From the NCBI GenBank assembly GCA_030704615.1, contig CM060734.1, positions 7,440,001-7,504,000 of the forward strand: DNA of 64,000 nucleotides, in the 5' to 3' direction. Position 1 is the first letter of the stretch. Each line of letters opens with the position of its first letter. This document shows positions 12,702 through 23,585 of the stretch, piece after piece. The stretch is from Takakia lepidozioides (Eukaryota; Streptophyta; Takakiopsida; Takakiales; Takakiaceae). Under the pieces are notes generated by a model. It did no database searches. It was not told the DNA's origin and saw only the letters and a program-made list of their open reading frames with translations. Both the position numbers and the translations under genes were made by a program.

Positions 12702-13984
12702 CCAGAATTCTGTTTTTCTATGACCTGGGCTGGCGATCCATGAGCTTGGGCTCCAAGTCATGAGCGGATACTAGTACTTATGAGCAGAGTGCTTCCAGCA
12801 TGAGCGCGGAAATCTTCGAAAACCTACTTTTTCTCTTACTACTTTCGATTATTTTATCGTTTTGGGCCCGAAAAAAACCTACCTTTATTCGTAGTGTGTT
12901 ACTTGGCGGCTCATGGGTGAGCCATGCCAGCTCATGAGCTCATGGCTCATGGAATAGCAACCCCCCCTTCAAGGACATGCGTGGCTTCTCGGGTCTCGCC
13001 ACGTGCAGGCCGGAGGTCACAGCACGTGGCGCAGTGAGTTGTCTGTTGGTTGCCTTCACGACTTGCAAGTGGAGTCGACAACTGGAGTGTTGAAGTGACA
13101 GATGCAACTGGAGGTTTGAAATGCACTACCTCACTAGTGACCACATCGACTATGGGTTGGGAACCAGGCACTCGTGCTGGTTGCACTGACTTGGGGGCTG
13201 CGACTTGTAGTTCATACATGTGCAATATTGTTTCTACTGTGTCTGAATAGCAACACGGATGCTACGATCGATCTACTACGGCATTGCAACCAACACAATC
13301 CCTGCACACTGGGGATGATCATGTCATTGCCTATTTGATTCAGACTTCAGAACATACAGACCATGCCATCAATGCACGAAATCAAATGCATTGCATGAAG
13401 AAGAGCACGTGACAATGTTTAAGATAACACCTCAAACCTGCCCCATACAGTGCACAAATCCATGAGTCCGTAACGATCAAGATTGGAACCTGTTTATGGA
13501 TACTTCTGTGTTGTCACTTTGGCAGTATCATGTCAAAGTCACTCCAAACTATCAAAGGTTCACTCAACCAGCTAACTTGTAGAATTCAACATGAAAATTT
13601 AGGGCTGATTCTGATAAGAGGGGAAAACATGGTGAAATGTGTTGAAGAAGGTGCCTTGATTAGCAGTGACTGATTTTATGAATTGTGCCGTTGCTGTTGT
13701 GGCTTTTAGTTGACCATGTACCCATGCAGGTTTCCCTTCCACAAGAAATCATAGGTAATCTGGAGCTTGAAATCCGGCCCTCTTGGATGAATCTGGACCC
13801 ACACTCTATCCCTGCTCCTTCAGCTATCCATGCGTCTGCACAAATCATGCATCCATCCTTGCACTTGTTGCTAGCAGATGACAATGACAGCATAGAGTTG
13901 TTCTAGGAAACACCCAACTTAGCTTATCACTTTTAGTTCCTATGCTGAATTGTGTCGACTACTCTCTAGTTAGTTTAAAAAATT
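12702..13984. other. Intergenic with ATGAGC/GCTCAT cluster
   Basis: Between 12738 and 12955 the hexamer ATGAGC or its complement GCTCAT recurs about ten times, including a 12-bp palindrome AGCTCATGAGCT near 12930 and the hairpin GGCTCATGGGTGAGCC near 12907. The rest (12960-13984) has short open stretches on both strands that I cannot assign. Confidence 0.5.
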
Positions 13985-14046
13985 AAGCGACCGCTTTTTT
14001 TGTCATTTAAAAAAATAATGTGACCGCCACATTGGCGGTCGCTGCT
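13985..14046. repeat. Isolated pair of family C palindromes
   Basis: Contains GTGACCGCCACATTGGCGGT (14021-14040) followed by CGC, and a half copy AGCGACCGCT near 13985, embedded in A/T-rich DNA. This is the same family and spacer style as the big arrays at 44605-46270 and 50519-52030. Confidence 0.8.
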
Positions 14047-14055
14047 TTTTGTTAT

Positions 14056-14338
14056 TTAAAAAAATGAAACAACCGCTGGTGATGGAGGTTGGGTAGAGGG
14101 GGTAGAAGTGGATGATGACGCCCCGGAGAATGCATCCCGGACCCTATATGATGAAGCTCCAGAAGATACGGATGTTGGAGAAGGAGATGAAGACATGGCC
14201 ATTGAAAACGAGGTGGAGGATGATTCAGAGGTGTCTTTTGAGGGCCGGGCCATTTATGACGATGACTCCAAGGACCAAGAAGACTTGCAGCTTGATGAGG
14301 ACGAAGAAGTTCCGGATGATGATGTTCAAGTTGATTAG
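14056..14338 (+). pseudogene. Acidic fragment, probable hAT C-terminal remnant
   Basis: An open stretch (first Met 14108) codes a very acidic 76-residue segment ending in a stop at 14338. It shares the motif DDAPENA with the acidic tail of the hAT gene at 49325-49350, and it sits beside family C palindromes just as the hAT gene does. I infer a remnant of a related hAT element; the similarity is short and the acidic composition makes chance resemblance possible. Confidence 0.4.
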
Positions 14339-14619
14339 ACACGTAATCAAAGCTACATAATAATTCTCGTACCGAACTGTACCCATCCCTTTGATTGATT
14401 TTACATGTACATGCATATTGTAGCTTATTTCTATGATTTATCAATGGCTGTGGCTGATAGTCTTTCAAGAAAGAAGGCAGAGGCAATGAATATGTTGGAG
14501 CAACGCATACAAATGTGGTGTCAAAAGAATTATCAAATGAATGTCACAATCTACAAGAAGGTCCACAACAACAAGCTACACCATAAAGAAAAACAAACAC
14601 CCTACCCCAGTACCATATG

Positions 14620-14678
14620 AAAAAAAAAAAAAAAAAAAAAAAAACTAAGAACCCAAAAAAACCCTAAACCTAAACCTA
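14620..14678. repeat. Poly-A run and telomere-like stretch
   Basis: A run of 25 A (14620-14644) is followed by ACCCTAAACCTAAACCTA (14661-14678), close to the plant telomere repeat CCCTAAA but with one C lost in the later units. It could be the tail of a retrotransposed sequence or a short interstitial telomere patch. Confidence 0.5.
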
Positions 14679-14689
14679 CAAAGCCCGGC

Positions 14690-15052
14690 CGTCGCCGATT
14701 GCGATGCCAACGCGCATCCTGCGATGCGTTTTTTTGATTTGTGAGGCCGGGGTCGCAAGCCGCGACGGCCCGCCCGCCCGACCCTCTTGCGACGCCCCTC
14801 TTATTGCCCTTCATGTCACCTTGCGTCGAAGACTGGCCCCGGCGCTAGGGGCGACGCTTCGGCGTCGCACGGAAGGGCTGCCTTCTGCCCTTCATGCAAA
14901 CCGTGCGACGGCTGGGCGTCGCCGCCTGGCCCCAGCGCTAGGTTGTGACGCGCGGGTCTGTTTGCGACGGCCCGACGTCGCAAAAAGGCGTCGCGCGGTT
15001 GGCGTCGCACGCTCGGCGCCGCGCGGGGCCGTGGGGGCGTGGCTGGCGTTGC

Positions 15053-15094
<42 letters not shown>
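14690..15094. repeat. GC-rich CGTCGC/GCGACG island ending in 40-base poly-C
   Basis: From 14690 to 15054 the sequence is very GC-rich and repeats CGTCGC and its complement many times, with a degenerate duplicated block (CTGGCCCCGGCGCTAGG near 14832 and CTGGCCCCAGCGCTAGG near 14926). It ends in an uninterrupted run of 40 C (15055-15094), which could form i-motif or G-quadruplex structure. Open frames through this are artefacts of composition. Confidence 0.85.
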
Positions 15095-15383
15095 ATGTAG
15101 TGGTAGCACAATAGCCAATCCAGTGCTGATCCCGCCGCGTAAGTCCAGAAGGCAGATGCTTTTATCCGAGTACTGTCACACAATAGGTGTGGTGTCCAAT
15201 GGTGACAACCAAGGTGGTCTTGGTACAATCACCGCACTGTTCTCCTCTCCTGATGGTACAAAAACCTCTGTCCAGGCTTGTTGCACCCGTCAATCAAGCA
15301 GCTTGCTGCAAATCCTTGCTTGTGCCTCACAGTGGAGTGTGAGCATTCATGACAGACAACTCTGCCATACCATGCAGGCCTTC

Positions 15384-16677
15384 TTACTCTGCTGGGGGTG
15401 GCAAATCCTCTACATGGGCATTGTCTTTTAGCAACTCTCCAGGCCAACTTACTGTACCTGTGAAGGCTGCTAATGTTGGCATCTTGCCCCTTTGGGTAGC
15501 AACAACACCCCCAATAAATGTCACAGGGAACTGCACACGACTGCTAGGCCCTCCCTTTGCTTTCCAAGTGTCATTGTCGCTGCGTGGCCTATCCCACTTC
15601 TTTTCCGACCGGGAGGAGTCACCCTCCCGTCGGACCTTCTTGTGGTTCAGCTCCGTACGACTCTGTCTTTCACCCCTAGGGACATCCGAGAAGCATTTAG
15701 CTCTTTCAATTGCCTCATTTAAAGTGTTTGGTGGTCTCTCCTCCAATTTCCGCCTGGCCCATGGGCCAGTCCCGCCACAAAGTTGAAGACCATTTCTGGT
15801 TCCGCCATATCTATGACTTCGAGTAACAGAAAAATATAAATATAATTAATATAATTAAATATTTGACGCCTCTCGAAGGAAGCGTAAATTACGGTGTTTC
15901 TTCACCCCGAAGGGTTACTGCCTTCTGCTAGAAAAGTGGACACTTTTGTGACAACAATGGTGGATTGAACCCACAACCACTTCTGATGTGGTATGTGCCC
16001 ATTACCACTGGGCTACAACTTGGTTGTTGAGTAACAACACATTGAATGCCTGCACATAGCCCCGAATGTCATCTGTTTGCTTCAAGTTCCTCATCTTGTC
16101 TGGGTGAGCCAGGACGCGTTGAGTGGTACAAATTGCTTCTTCATGAGTTCCTTGAACCCACTCCAACTCATGGTCTCCGGACTTGCCCATGGTCCTGAAG
16201 GCGCTTCTGCCACCATGTAGCCCCTCAAATAGGTGAGAGCCACCTCCACCCGATCCTTGTCACTTAACTTGGCTGCCCGGAAGTATTGCTCCAACTCCAG
16301 GAGCCAAGTATTGAGTGCCTTCCGATTCCGGACGCCCTCAAAGGTGCTGGGTTCCTTTGGTTTTACCTTGAACTTTGCTTTTGTGGAAGTGGCATTGGTG
16401 GCCCTTGTCACATCCCTTAGGTCCCACCAAACTGCGCCAAAAGCCCTTCCCCAAAAGCTGGTGACATTGGAGGCACCTGTTGATCTAGCAAAGCCTTCGA
16501 AGGGTCCTCGGGCTCCAACTCCTCCAATGCCTCTTGCTCTAGAGCGTCATCACCTTCAGAAGCATAGCTTGCCTCTTTCGGTTGCCGCTCCGGTACTGAT
16601 GCGTCGGCCCTACCAGGCTCACTAGGTTCATCGGCTTTCGGGTCATTCCGCTTGCGCTTAGCCCTGCCCGACCCCAT
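15384..16677 (-). pseudogene. Ty3/gypsy-type gag, interrupted by SINE
   Basis: Reading the minus strand from about 16677: a charged N-terminal stretch (MGSGRAKRKRND, then acidic), then the retrotransposon gag core with PSTFEGVRNRKALNTWLLEL, EVALTYLRGYMV and the W-x-F helix SWSGFKELMKKQF (16354-16130), then RGYVQAFNVLLL. At 16029 the frame is cut by a 200-bp SINE and resumes at 15828 with EVIDMAEPEMVFNFVAGL, the next part of the same gag fold. The rest continues to 15384 (TLNEAIERAKCF, then a basic hydrophilic tail). Frameshifts near 16420 and 15740 also disable it. A degenerate primer-binding site and an LTR lie just beyond the N-terminus. No protease or reverse transcriptase is visible below 15384. 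Confidence 0.8.
15829..16028 (-). mobile_element. tRNA-derived SINE inserted in gag
   Basis: A 200-bp insertion bounded by an 8-bp direct repeat GAGTAACA (15821-15828 and 16029-16036). On the minus strand it starts with a tRNA-like head containing a box-A-like TAGCCCAGTGG (16015-16005) and a box-B-like GGTTCAATCC (15971-15962), and ends in an A/T-rich tail near 15830. Removing it and one repeat copy restores the gag reading frame, which supports precise insertion by target-primed reverse transcription. Confidence 0.85.
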
Positions 16678-16722
16678 GGTGACGCCGATCTCAAAGACGA
16701 TTGCGTACTCAACTCTAGGTTT

Positions 16723-16735
16723 TGATATCACGTGT
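16723..16735 (-). other. Degenerate primer-binding site of gypsy element
   Basis: The minus strand reads TGATATCAAAACC, matching the initiator-Met-tRNA PBS TGGTATCAGAGC with three differences. It sits between the LTR and the gag start, as expected. Confidence 0.55.
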
Positions 16736-17412
16736 CGTGCACCTCACTTTGGTAACCTCCCCTTCAAGTCATAGTTGCTCGCGTTGATGCGTACGCCCAA
16801 CTCCCAAACTGGCCGCCGGGCCAACTCGGAGCTTTGGCTGCTCACCGGGACATAATGGTCCCCCCTTGCTCCCCCACGGGACCCTCAACAAATCGGGCCC
16901 AGTGGAATTCTCTATGGTTGTAGGCAGTCCGGAATAGCTCCCCCCACACTTTGGTCTCTTTCTGGCTCGTTTGTTCAGTAGCTTTTGGTCACTTAACGGG
17001 CTTGCACCATTCTCGGGGTTACTACTCCTATATATACTTCTGTAGGTGTCGGCATGGGTCTCACAAACAGCCCATGTTTTTTCTGGCGAACCACCATTGT
17101 GACCCTCAATTCCATGTGATGAGTCTTGGCCTACCTACCACGGCCCCAATGGACCATGATGAGCCCCAAGACTCCCCACGACTCCCCCCAGAAGGCTTCA
17201 GCCCCACGGTGAGTCCTATGCCACCCCCACTATGACTCCCTATGTTACGACCACCCCCCGTGGAGCCCCCACCGCAACCAGGCATGCGTGGCTCCCCTAG
17301 TGAGCGCCTCCGCCCCCTTGAGTGCCTTAGGCCCTCGAGGGTGCTTCAGCCCCCATTCTTACTACTGCCGCCCCCACCACAAAGACAACCCCTCTCGTGT
17401 CCCGACCCCCTG
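16736..17412 (-). mobile_element. LTR of the gypsy element (family with 22480-23105)
   Basis: The reverse complement of this stretch matches 22480-23105 over most of its length, including a shared block CTACAACCATAG, a TATA-like TATATATA (about 17030) and the shared end CAGTTTGGGAGTT near 16800. It lies directly upstream of the PBS and gag in the minus orientation, so it is the 5' LTR. Exact ends are unclear. Confidence 0.7.
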
Positions 17413-18499
17413 CCCTCAAGGCAAAGGCCACCGACAACTTGTCAGTTCTTTCAGTAACTAAGTAGTCATTATTCGTGTCGTATTAAAGAATTCTTGTATA
17501 TCTGCATGGTGTAGTGCGGCCATGGCACGTGTCATGCCTCCAGGAGAACACGTGCAGTTCCGGTACACAGCCATACGGGGTGTATGTCCGCATTCAAGAC
17601 CGTAGTGAAGTCGCGCCCCCTTGGTCAAAAGTCCACTGTGGTTAAGGTCCAAGACAGAATCAACGCTTCGCGCGGTGGCACCATGTGGCTACACCTTAAA
17701 CGTTTCCGCAAAGTTGCATGCACGTGACTGACCGATATCACTTCCACCACGTAATGTCCGTTGCGACTTCCCTATCCGAACCAACTAGTCTGTTCGGACT
17801 CAAAGTGGTCAAGTCGCATATGTCCGAAACAACTGGTTTCCAGTCATAAAGTGAGTCGTAAAATCACGGATTCCTACTAGTGATCTGAGTCACTGCTCTC
17901 CTAGTTATCTTCCTGATACCTTAGTCAGTATTGCTGGACCATAGGAAACGTCTGCTTTACACCTGCGATGCTCTCGCTTCTCACCCCTCGAATTGACACC
18001 TTGCTCACTCTGCACTCCCCCTCTGCATTAGGTCATCTTATGTTTCGTTCTTTTGGCTAGCCTCTTGTGAACTCTTTTTTATGTAATTTGATCAAAAGGG
18101 CCACCCTCCCCTTTCTTTTTAAAAAACATAAAATAAAATAAAATAAAATAAATTACAGAACTTAGGGACAGACTCGGCCCTTTTGAACAAATTGAAAAAT
18201 AACGGGGAAAAATTAACCTGAGTACAAAGGGGACAGTGGCCCGGCACCCGTTTTAGTAACATGTTCCACCATGGATTATTCACGGCAAGAGAATATTCTA
18301 TAAAAGTGCGTCCCATTGTTCATCCATTGGCATGACAAAAAGGTGCGCGCCAGTTGGTTACGGTATACGAGCATCATCAATTAATTAACAGAAATAAATA
18401 TGGTTGAGGCCTGTGTAACTGATATTGACCCCCAGACGTCCGGGGCAAAGTCCGCACGCGGTAAGTTTAGGCCAAGGCCCTAGAAAATAACCCCAATCG
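17413..18499. other. Intergenic, no gene recognised
   Basis: No coding region that I can support. An AAAAT microsatellite lies near 18125-18150. Confidence 0.5.
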
Positions 18500-19053
18500 T
18501 TCAAAAAGGGTGGGAAAAGGAAGGCCAGGATGGCAGCACGTGGGAGAGAGCGCAGAGCTGCGACGGGGTCAGGGCTACCTACCGCAACCCCACCGTTTCT
18601 CGATCCCTTTGCAGTGCAGCCTCCCCTCTCGATCTGCCTGCAATCGCCTGTGCTGGATCTGCTCTTTAACAATCTGCAAGCATCGATCCGTGAGAGTATC
18701 GGGAGAGTTGGGAAAAGTGTGGTGAAAGATCGCAAGCCCAAAAAGGGGCGGAGAGAGGAGGTTGTGGAGGTGTGGAAGTGAGAGGAGAGGAAGGGGGCGG
18801 AGGAAGATCGGTGGAGGTGGTGTGAGCGGGAGAAGGTGGAAGAGAAGAGGAGGGCTAAGGCGTGGAAATCACAAGCGGAGGGCAAGGTGGCGGCACACTC
18901 TTTTATGTCTGAAGCCGGTTGCTTCTATCTGGGGTCGGTTGGGCTCTTGGGAGAGTATTGTCCCACCACCAGAAAGAGACATAAGCAGCAGAAGCAGATT
19001 CTGTATGCCGCCGAGCCCGAGGGGGTACTTTCAGCCGGAAGATTGCTTACAAG
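18500..19053 (+). promoter_or_regulatory. Upstream and 5' leader region of eIF5
   Basis: Purine-rich, GA-biased sequence leading into the eIF5 start. The start context is ACAAGATGGCG, a good plant initiation context. Open frames here on either strand have no recognisable motif. A leader intron is possible (GGTGAGAG-like donors and pyrimidine-poor acceptors are present) but I cannot fix it. Confidence 0.4.
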
Positions 19054-20457
19054 ATGGCGCTTCAGAACATTGGAGCCAGCAATCGAGATGACGCGTTCTA
19101 CCGATACAAGATGCCGCGGCTTGTGACCAAGATTGAGGGGCGTGGTAATGGAATCAAGACGAATGTGGTGAATATGGTGGAGGTTGCGAAAGCTCTCGCC
19201 AGGCATCCATCTTACACAACCAAATACTTCGGATGCGAGCTTGGTGCGCAGTCCAAGTTTGACGAAAAGACAGGCACATCTCTTGTAAACGGTGCACATG
19301 ACACCTCCAAGCTCGCTGCTCTACTCGAAAACTTCATCAAAAAGTATGTGCAGTGTTACGGATGCGGCAATCCTGAGACTGAGGTGGTCATCACCAAAAC
19401 TCAGCTTATTACCCTTAAGTGTGCCGCATGTGGCTTTTTGTCCGATGTCGACATGCGAGATAAGCTCACAACCTTCATATTGAAGAATCCTCCAGAACAG
19501 AAGAAAGGAGGGAAGAAGGATAAGGCCTCGAGACGGGCTGAGAAAGAGCGCCTGAAGGAAGGTGAGGTGGCCGACGAGGAAATCAAGAAATTGAAGAAGG
19601 AGTCGAAGAAGAAGAAAGGAGCAGATGATGACAAGAAGGTTGTTAAGAAGAAGACTGGATCTGACGATGAGGAGTTGTCACCTCCTGCAAGTCAGGCGGA
19701 TGAAGAGGAGGGCGTGGGAGGTGATGATGATGTCGAGTGGCAGACAGATACATCAGCAGAAGCGGCACAGCGCCGGATCATAGAGCAACTCACCACAGCG
19801 ACAAGTGAAATGGTGATACTCGGCAACGGTGGCACAGAGTCGGCTGAACTGTCACCACGAGTAAAGACTCCTAAGGAGAATAAGGCAAAGCTTTTGAAGA
19901 AGGTGTCCTCCAAGACAGTGGAAGTCCATGGTATTGAAGTCAAAGATATCGAGCTTCCGAAGACGGTTGAGCTGAGCCCTCATGAGAAGCTTGTGAAGGA
20001 ACTCCAGGAATGCTTGCAGAAGGGTTTCACTCCTTCTCAACTTGCATCGCACACTCAGAGCAAAATGGAGCCTCAGCAAGAGGTAATGAGTGCGTACTTC
20101 GAGGCGTTGTTCCAGGGCCTTTCAAAGGGTCTCTCAAAGGAAGTAGGCAAGAGAAAGCTATATTTAGCAAAGGTGGTGGATGATGAGAGCTCTCAAAAGG
20201 AGCTACTTGGTGCTATTGAAGCCTTCTGCTCTGCTCTTCCTCCAGATACTGGTAAAGAGATTGCTGTGCTTCTGAAGATCCTTTACGATGAAGATATTTT
20301 GGAGGAGGAGCAGATTTTGCAGTGGTTTGATAAAGGAACTTCTGCCACAAATGGTTCTGAAGTAGGATGTAAGGCATCCCAAGTAAGGAATTTTGCGCAG
20401 CCATTTGTCTACTGGCTGCGCAGTGCTGAGGCCGAATCAGAAGAGGAGGATGAATGA
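19054..20457 (+). CDS. eIF5: Translation initiation factor eIF5
   Basis: A complete 467-residue, intronless reading frame. eIF5 is the GTPase-activating protein for eIF2 in the 43S/48S pre-initiation complex in the cytosol; its C-terminal domain bridges eIF2beta, eIF3 and eIF1. Seen here: the N-terminal domain opens with [12 protein letters not shown], where Arg17 aligns with the known GAP arginine finger (yeast Arg15); a four-Cys zinc site follows at C101, C104, C123 and C126. Residues about 150-220 are a Lys/Glu-rich linker. The C-terminal W2/HEAT domain ends with the conserved acidic-aromatic boxes [17 protein letters not shown] and [17 protein letters not shown]. The length fits plant eIF5 (about 430-460). 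Intronless coding is typical of plant eIF5. No disruption is seen, and this is the only clear host housekeeping gene in the window. Confidence 0.97.
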   Translation: MALQNIGASNRDDAFYRYKMPRLVTKIEGRGNGIKTNVVNMVEVAKALARHPSYTTKYFGCELGAQSKFDEKTGTSLVNGAHDTSKLAALLENFIKKYVQCYGCGNPETEVVITKTQLITLKCAACGFLSDVDMRDKLTTFILKNPPEQKKGGKKDKASRRAEKERLKEGEVADEEIKKLKKESKKKKGADDDKKVVKKKTGSDDEELSPPASQADEEEGVGGDDDVEWQTDTSAEAAQRRIIEQLTTATSEMVILGNGGTESAELSPRVKTPKENKAKLLKKVSSKTVEVHGIEVKDIELPKTVELSPHEKLVKELQECLQKGFTPSQLASHTQSKMEPQQEVMSAYFEALFQGLSKGLSKEVGKRKLYLAKVVDDESSQKELLGAIEAFCSALPPDTGKEIAVLLKILYDEDILEEEQILQWFDKGTSATNGSEVGCKASQVRNFAQPFVYWLRSAEAESEEEDE

Positions 20458-22479
20458 CTGATGTACTTGGTTGAGCTCTTTTTGCAGGGAGGTTTCCCTG
20501 GTCACAGTAGTATAAAGTGTGTTCGAGCTTTAGCCATGTCTTCACAAGACTCTTGCAGTTACTTGTCATAGTTTTTCTCATAGTATGTACTTGCTACTTG
20601 GTTGATGTCTTATTCAAATTATCCCTATAATGAGTAAGTGGCACAATTGAGCTGGTTACTCTTGCAAGGGTTGAAAGTGGCATATCTACAAGTCATAGGA
20701 AGAGCTTACGCCAATGTGTGGACCTCACCTTCTACTCTTATATAAGTGTTATTACTCTTTCTGCAAGTCTCATTGGCTGAGGTTAAAACTGGTATCTGGC
20801 AACCACTTGCTAGTAGGATCAGCAGAGTCTCTTCACATACATGGAGCATTTCTTCTATGTTCTCTTTACTCTCGTGTCGAAAATTTCATTTGCGTGGAAT
20901 AGTGACTTGCATATGTTTCCTGTCCACTGTTATGATGGCTCTAACTGCAAAGAATCTTCTGTTCTTGTATTGCTGTAGCTAGTAAATGGCAGTTTGCCTT
21001 TCAAGTAATGGTTTGAAGCAACACATTGAATGATGCATTTAGGTTCTGTTGGTACTGTCTGTGAGCAGCAATCTTCGCACTGCGAAAGGTCAAAAGTAAA
21101 CAGATTGGACATGACTTGTATTCTGTCACAGGACTTCATGGCCTTCCTTGCAGCTTATGGGCCGGTAGTCCTGCTTTAGTGATGCAGATGTCATATGCTA
21201 TTAGTGATAGTATATCAGTCTGTCATGGTCTGGCAATTTGGTTGAAATACTGCTGCAACACAGTCCTTACTCTTTGGGTAGAAGCTCTGCATTCAGTTTG
21301 CAGCTCTTGCAATGCCTGCCATGTTCCTTGGGGTCATAGCCATCTCTCCTGTCACCTGCGACCAAGCTACATAGCAGGCTTCAAACTTCACCTGGATGCC
21401 TCCAGACTGAGGAATAGATCGCAATGCAGATCCTTCGAACAAAGCCATGCTCTCCGATGAGAGAGCACTCCATTTCTTCCTTTCTTGCTCTCTCTACGAA
21501 GAGACCGTTCATGGTACCCCGACTTTAAACTCGTAGGTTAGAACATGTAGGAACGTGATCCACAAAGAAGAGGGAAGTGAGCTTTGGAGTGTGAAGGCGT
21601 TTTGGCAGGACGGAAGACACTGCGCTGAGCGTTGTTTGTGGCAAGCCCTCACAACAAGTTATTCAATAAGTATCTTGTCGAATTGACAGGTTGCTCATGA
21701 GGGCAAGCAACACCTGCTCCACAAATCCTTTGTTGCGATAGTAGTTGTTTTGCTTGAGGCAAAACAAAGAATTCAGCACTAGGCTCATTTTGCCAAATTG
21801 TGGAATTCCATAGTGGCTGCAAGTGTAACCTTGATCCGGCTGTGCGAGTTCGTTGAAAAGATCCTCAAGAACTATCTGTGGCGGTGCACGGGGTTGCGAT
21901 GGTGTGTCCTCCGTAGGTCTCTCTTATCAGAATTGGAGTGCCATGAATGTGCGTTGTGCGAGCATTGTATTGTAATTCTCCAGAAATTCTCTGCACAGGT
22001 CGTCATGCTTAGGTTCCAATCAAGCGTGGCAATGAAAAACTTGAGGCAGAGATGCTCCAGCGGTGCCATCGTGGCCTCATCCTTGTCTATTTCCCTAAGA
22101 ACTGGGCTGAGCTTGAAGTTCACGCCCGCGTAAGGACTTCGTAAGGACTTCGATCCTTCCTCTTTACACCCGTTGCCCTTACTTGCGTCATTGGAGTAAG
22201 GGATTGAATGATCAATTCCCTCAGAAGCAATAGCAAGTAAGTGTAGAGAGAGCAAAAAAGAAATTGCTTGGGAAGCAATTGCCAGTGACCAAAAGAGAGG
22301 TGCTTCGGCTCCTCCATGGATTTAAATAGAGAATCCATCAGTGTGGGATTCGGATGAAGTGCCACAGTGCAGACGTTGTCAGTACCTATGCTTGAGATTG
22401 TAGGCCTTCTGCACGTGTTTTAAATAGTCTTCCAGCCCGTTATCAAGAACCAATGGACTTCTTGTGTCACTTTGCCTTG
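20458..22479. other. eIF5 3' region and intergenic, no further gene recognised
   Basis: The first few hundred bases after the stop are T-rich and probably 3' UTR. From about 21450 to 22400 there are open stretches on both strands (for example 22255-21872 minus) with no recognisable motif; a TTTAAAT box on the minus strand near 22325 could be a promoter of an LTR-like element. Confidence 0.4.
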
Positions 22480-23105
22480 GGATGCAAGAGGGGCTGCCCT
22501 GTGGTGGGGACAACAACAATAGTGGGAGTGCGGGCTGAATGGCCCTTGGGTCAAGGTCACCTAAGGGGGCGGAGGCAGCACTCGGCGGGGCTCCCCAACC
22601 GGTGGGCCAGGGACCCCAGTGGGCTGGTCGAGGGGTGGTGGTGGTTTAGAACGAGTGGGAGAACTCATAAGTGGGCTTAGTGGGAGTCATGAGGGAGTCT
22701 CGGGACTTACCACGGGCCAATGGGGCCGCGGAGAGTGGGTCGGGGCTAACCGGGATTCATTACAAGGAGTGTAAGGTCACAGCGGTGGTGCACCAAAAAG
22801 GACGTGGGCTGTTTGTGAGACTCTTGCCACACCTACAGAATTATACATGGGGAGTAGTCACCCGAGAACGGTGCAAGCCCGTTAAGCGATCAAAGCTAGT
22901 TGAGCAAGTGAGCGAGCCGGAAAGCGACCAAGTGTATGGAGCTATTATGGACTACCTACAACCATAGGGATTTTCCACTCAGCCCATATAGGACTTCAAG
23001 GGTTGTGAGAGAGCAAAGAGGGTCTGTTATCCTCTGGTGAGTAGTCGAAGCTCCAAGTCGACATTTGGACCAGTTTGGGAGTTAGGCGCACGTACCAAAG
23101 CGAGT
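22480..23105 (+). mobile_element. Orphan or solo LTR, same family as 16736-17412
   Basis: Matches the reverse complement of the gypsy LTR at 16736-17412 across about 600 bp: GAGCTATT, CTACAACCATAG, CGAAGCTCCAAGTCG and CAGTTTGGGAGTTAGGCGCACG appear in the same order. Similarity stops at about 23105, where an unrelated GTGAGCC-rich stretch begins, so the LTR end and any internal region are missing. Confidence 0.7.
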
Positions 23106-23126
23106 AACAGGGAATGCTAGAACGCG

Positions 23127-23162
23127 AGCCTGGCCTCGTGAGCCTAGGCATGCTCACGCGAG
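23127..23162. repeat. GTGAGCC inverted-repeat motif (family E)
   Basis: CGTGAGCCTAGGCATGCTCACG (written here as two arms, CGTGAGC and GCTCACG, at 23137-23143 and 23152-23158). The same motif family occurs at 29304-29420 and 40190-40234. Confidence 0.6.
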
Positions 23163-23585
23163 CCTGTCAACCCAGCCCCACCACAATGCAATTGTACAAG
23201 ATGTAGGGCCTAATACCGCAGTTCCACATCTATTCCCGCGTAAATATTTCCGATTTTCATGAAAATTTCATAAATTTTGCTGATTTTATGAGGAAAGTTG
23301 TTTTCGTTGGGTTCCGCTTCACACCTGAATCAATATTTCTTTATTTTTTAGTATATATTTTTTTAATTCGAAAGTCAATGACACTGTCAGGGAATACGCC
23401 CGATATATATTTTGGGTCATTGTTACAATATTGTCATTTTCAAAGTGAATGACACTGTGAAATGAATGAAGGAAAAAATGAAAAAAGAATGAGAACACGA
23501 AAGAATGAAGGAAAAAATTGCGTGTCTTCCCTACTCTCTATGCAAGATGAATATTGCACTATTTATCAGTGTCATATTACTGCGG

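Noticed and set aside
13660-13906. RNase H-like or zinc-containing fragment
   Set aside because: A few Cys and ADAW-like residues on the minus strand recall LINE RNase H, but order and spacing do not fit.
14661-14678. True telomere
   Set aside because: Only about three imperfect CCCTAAA-like units following a poly-A run; too short and inside the window.
14704-15228. Gly-, Pro- or Arg-rich proteins across the GC island
   Set aside because: The frames pass through C40 and CGTCGC repeats and owe their length to base composition.
15962-16015. Functional tRNA gene
   Set aside because: The box A and box B are present but the cloverleaf is imperfect and the unit is a 200-bp insertion with target duplications, so it is a SINE head.
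18385-18885. 166-codon minus-strand open frame upstream of eIF5
   Set aside because: No motif, antisense to the eIF5 leader, and explained by purine-rich composition.
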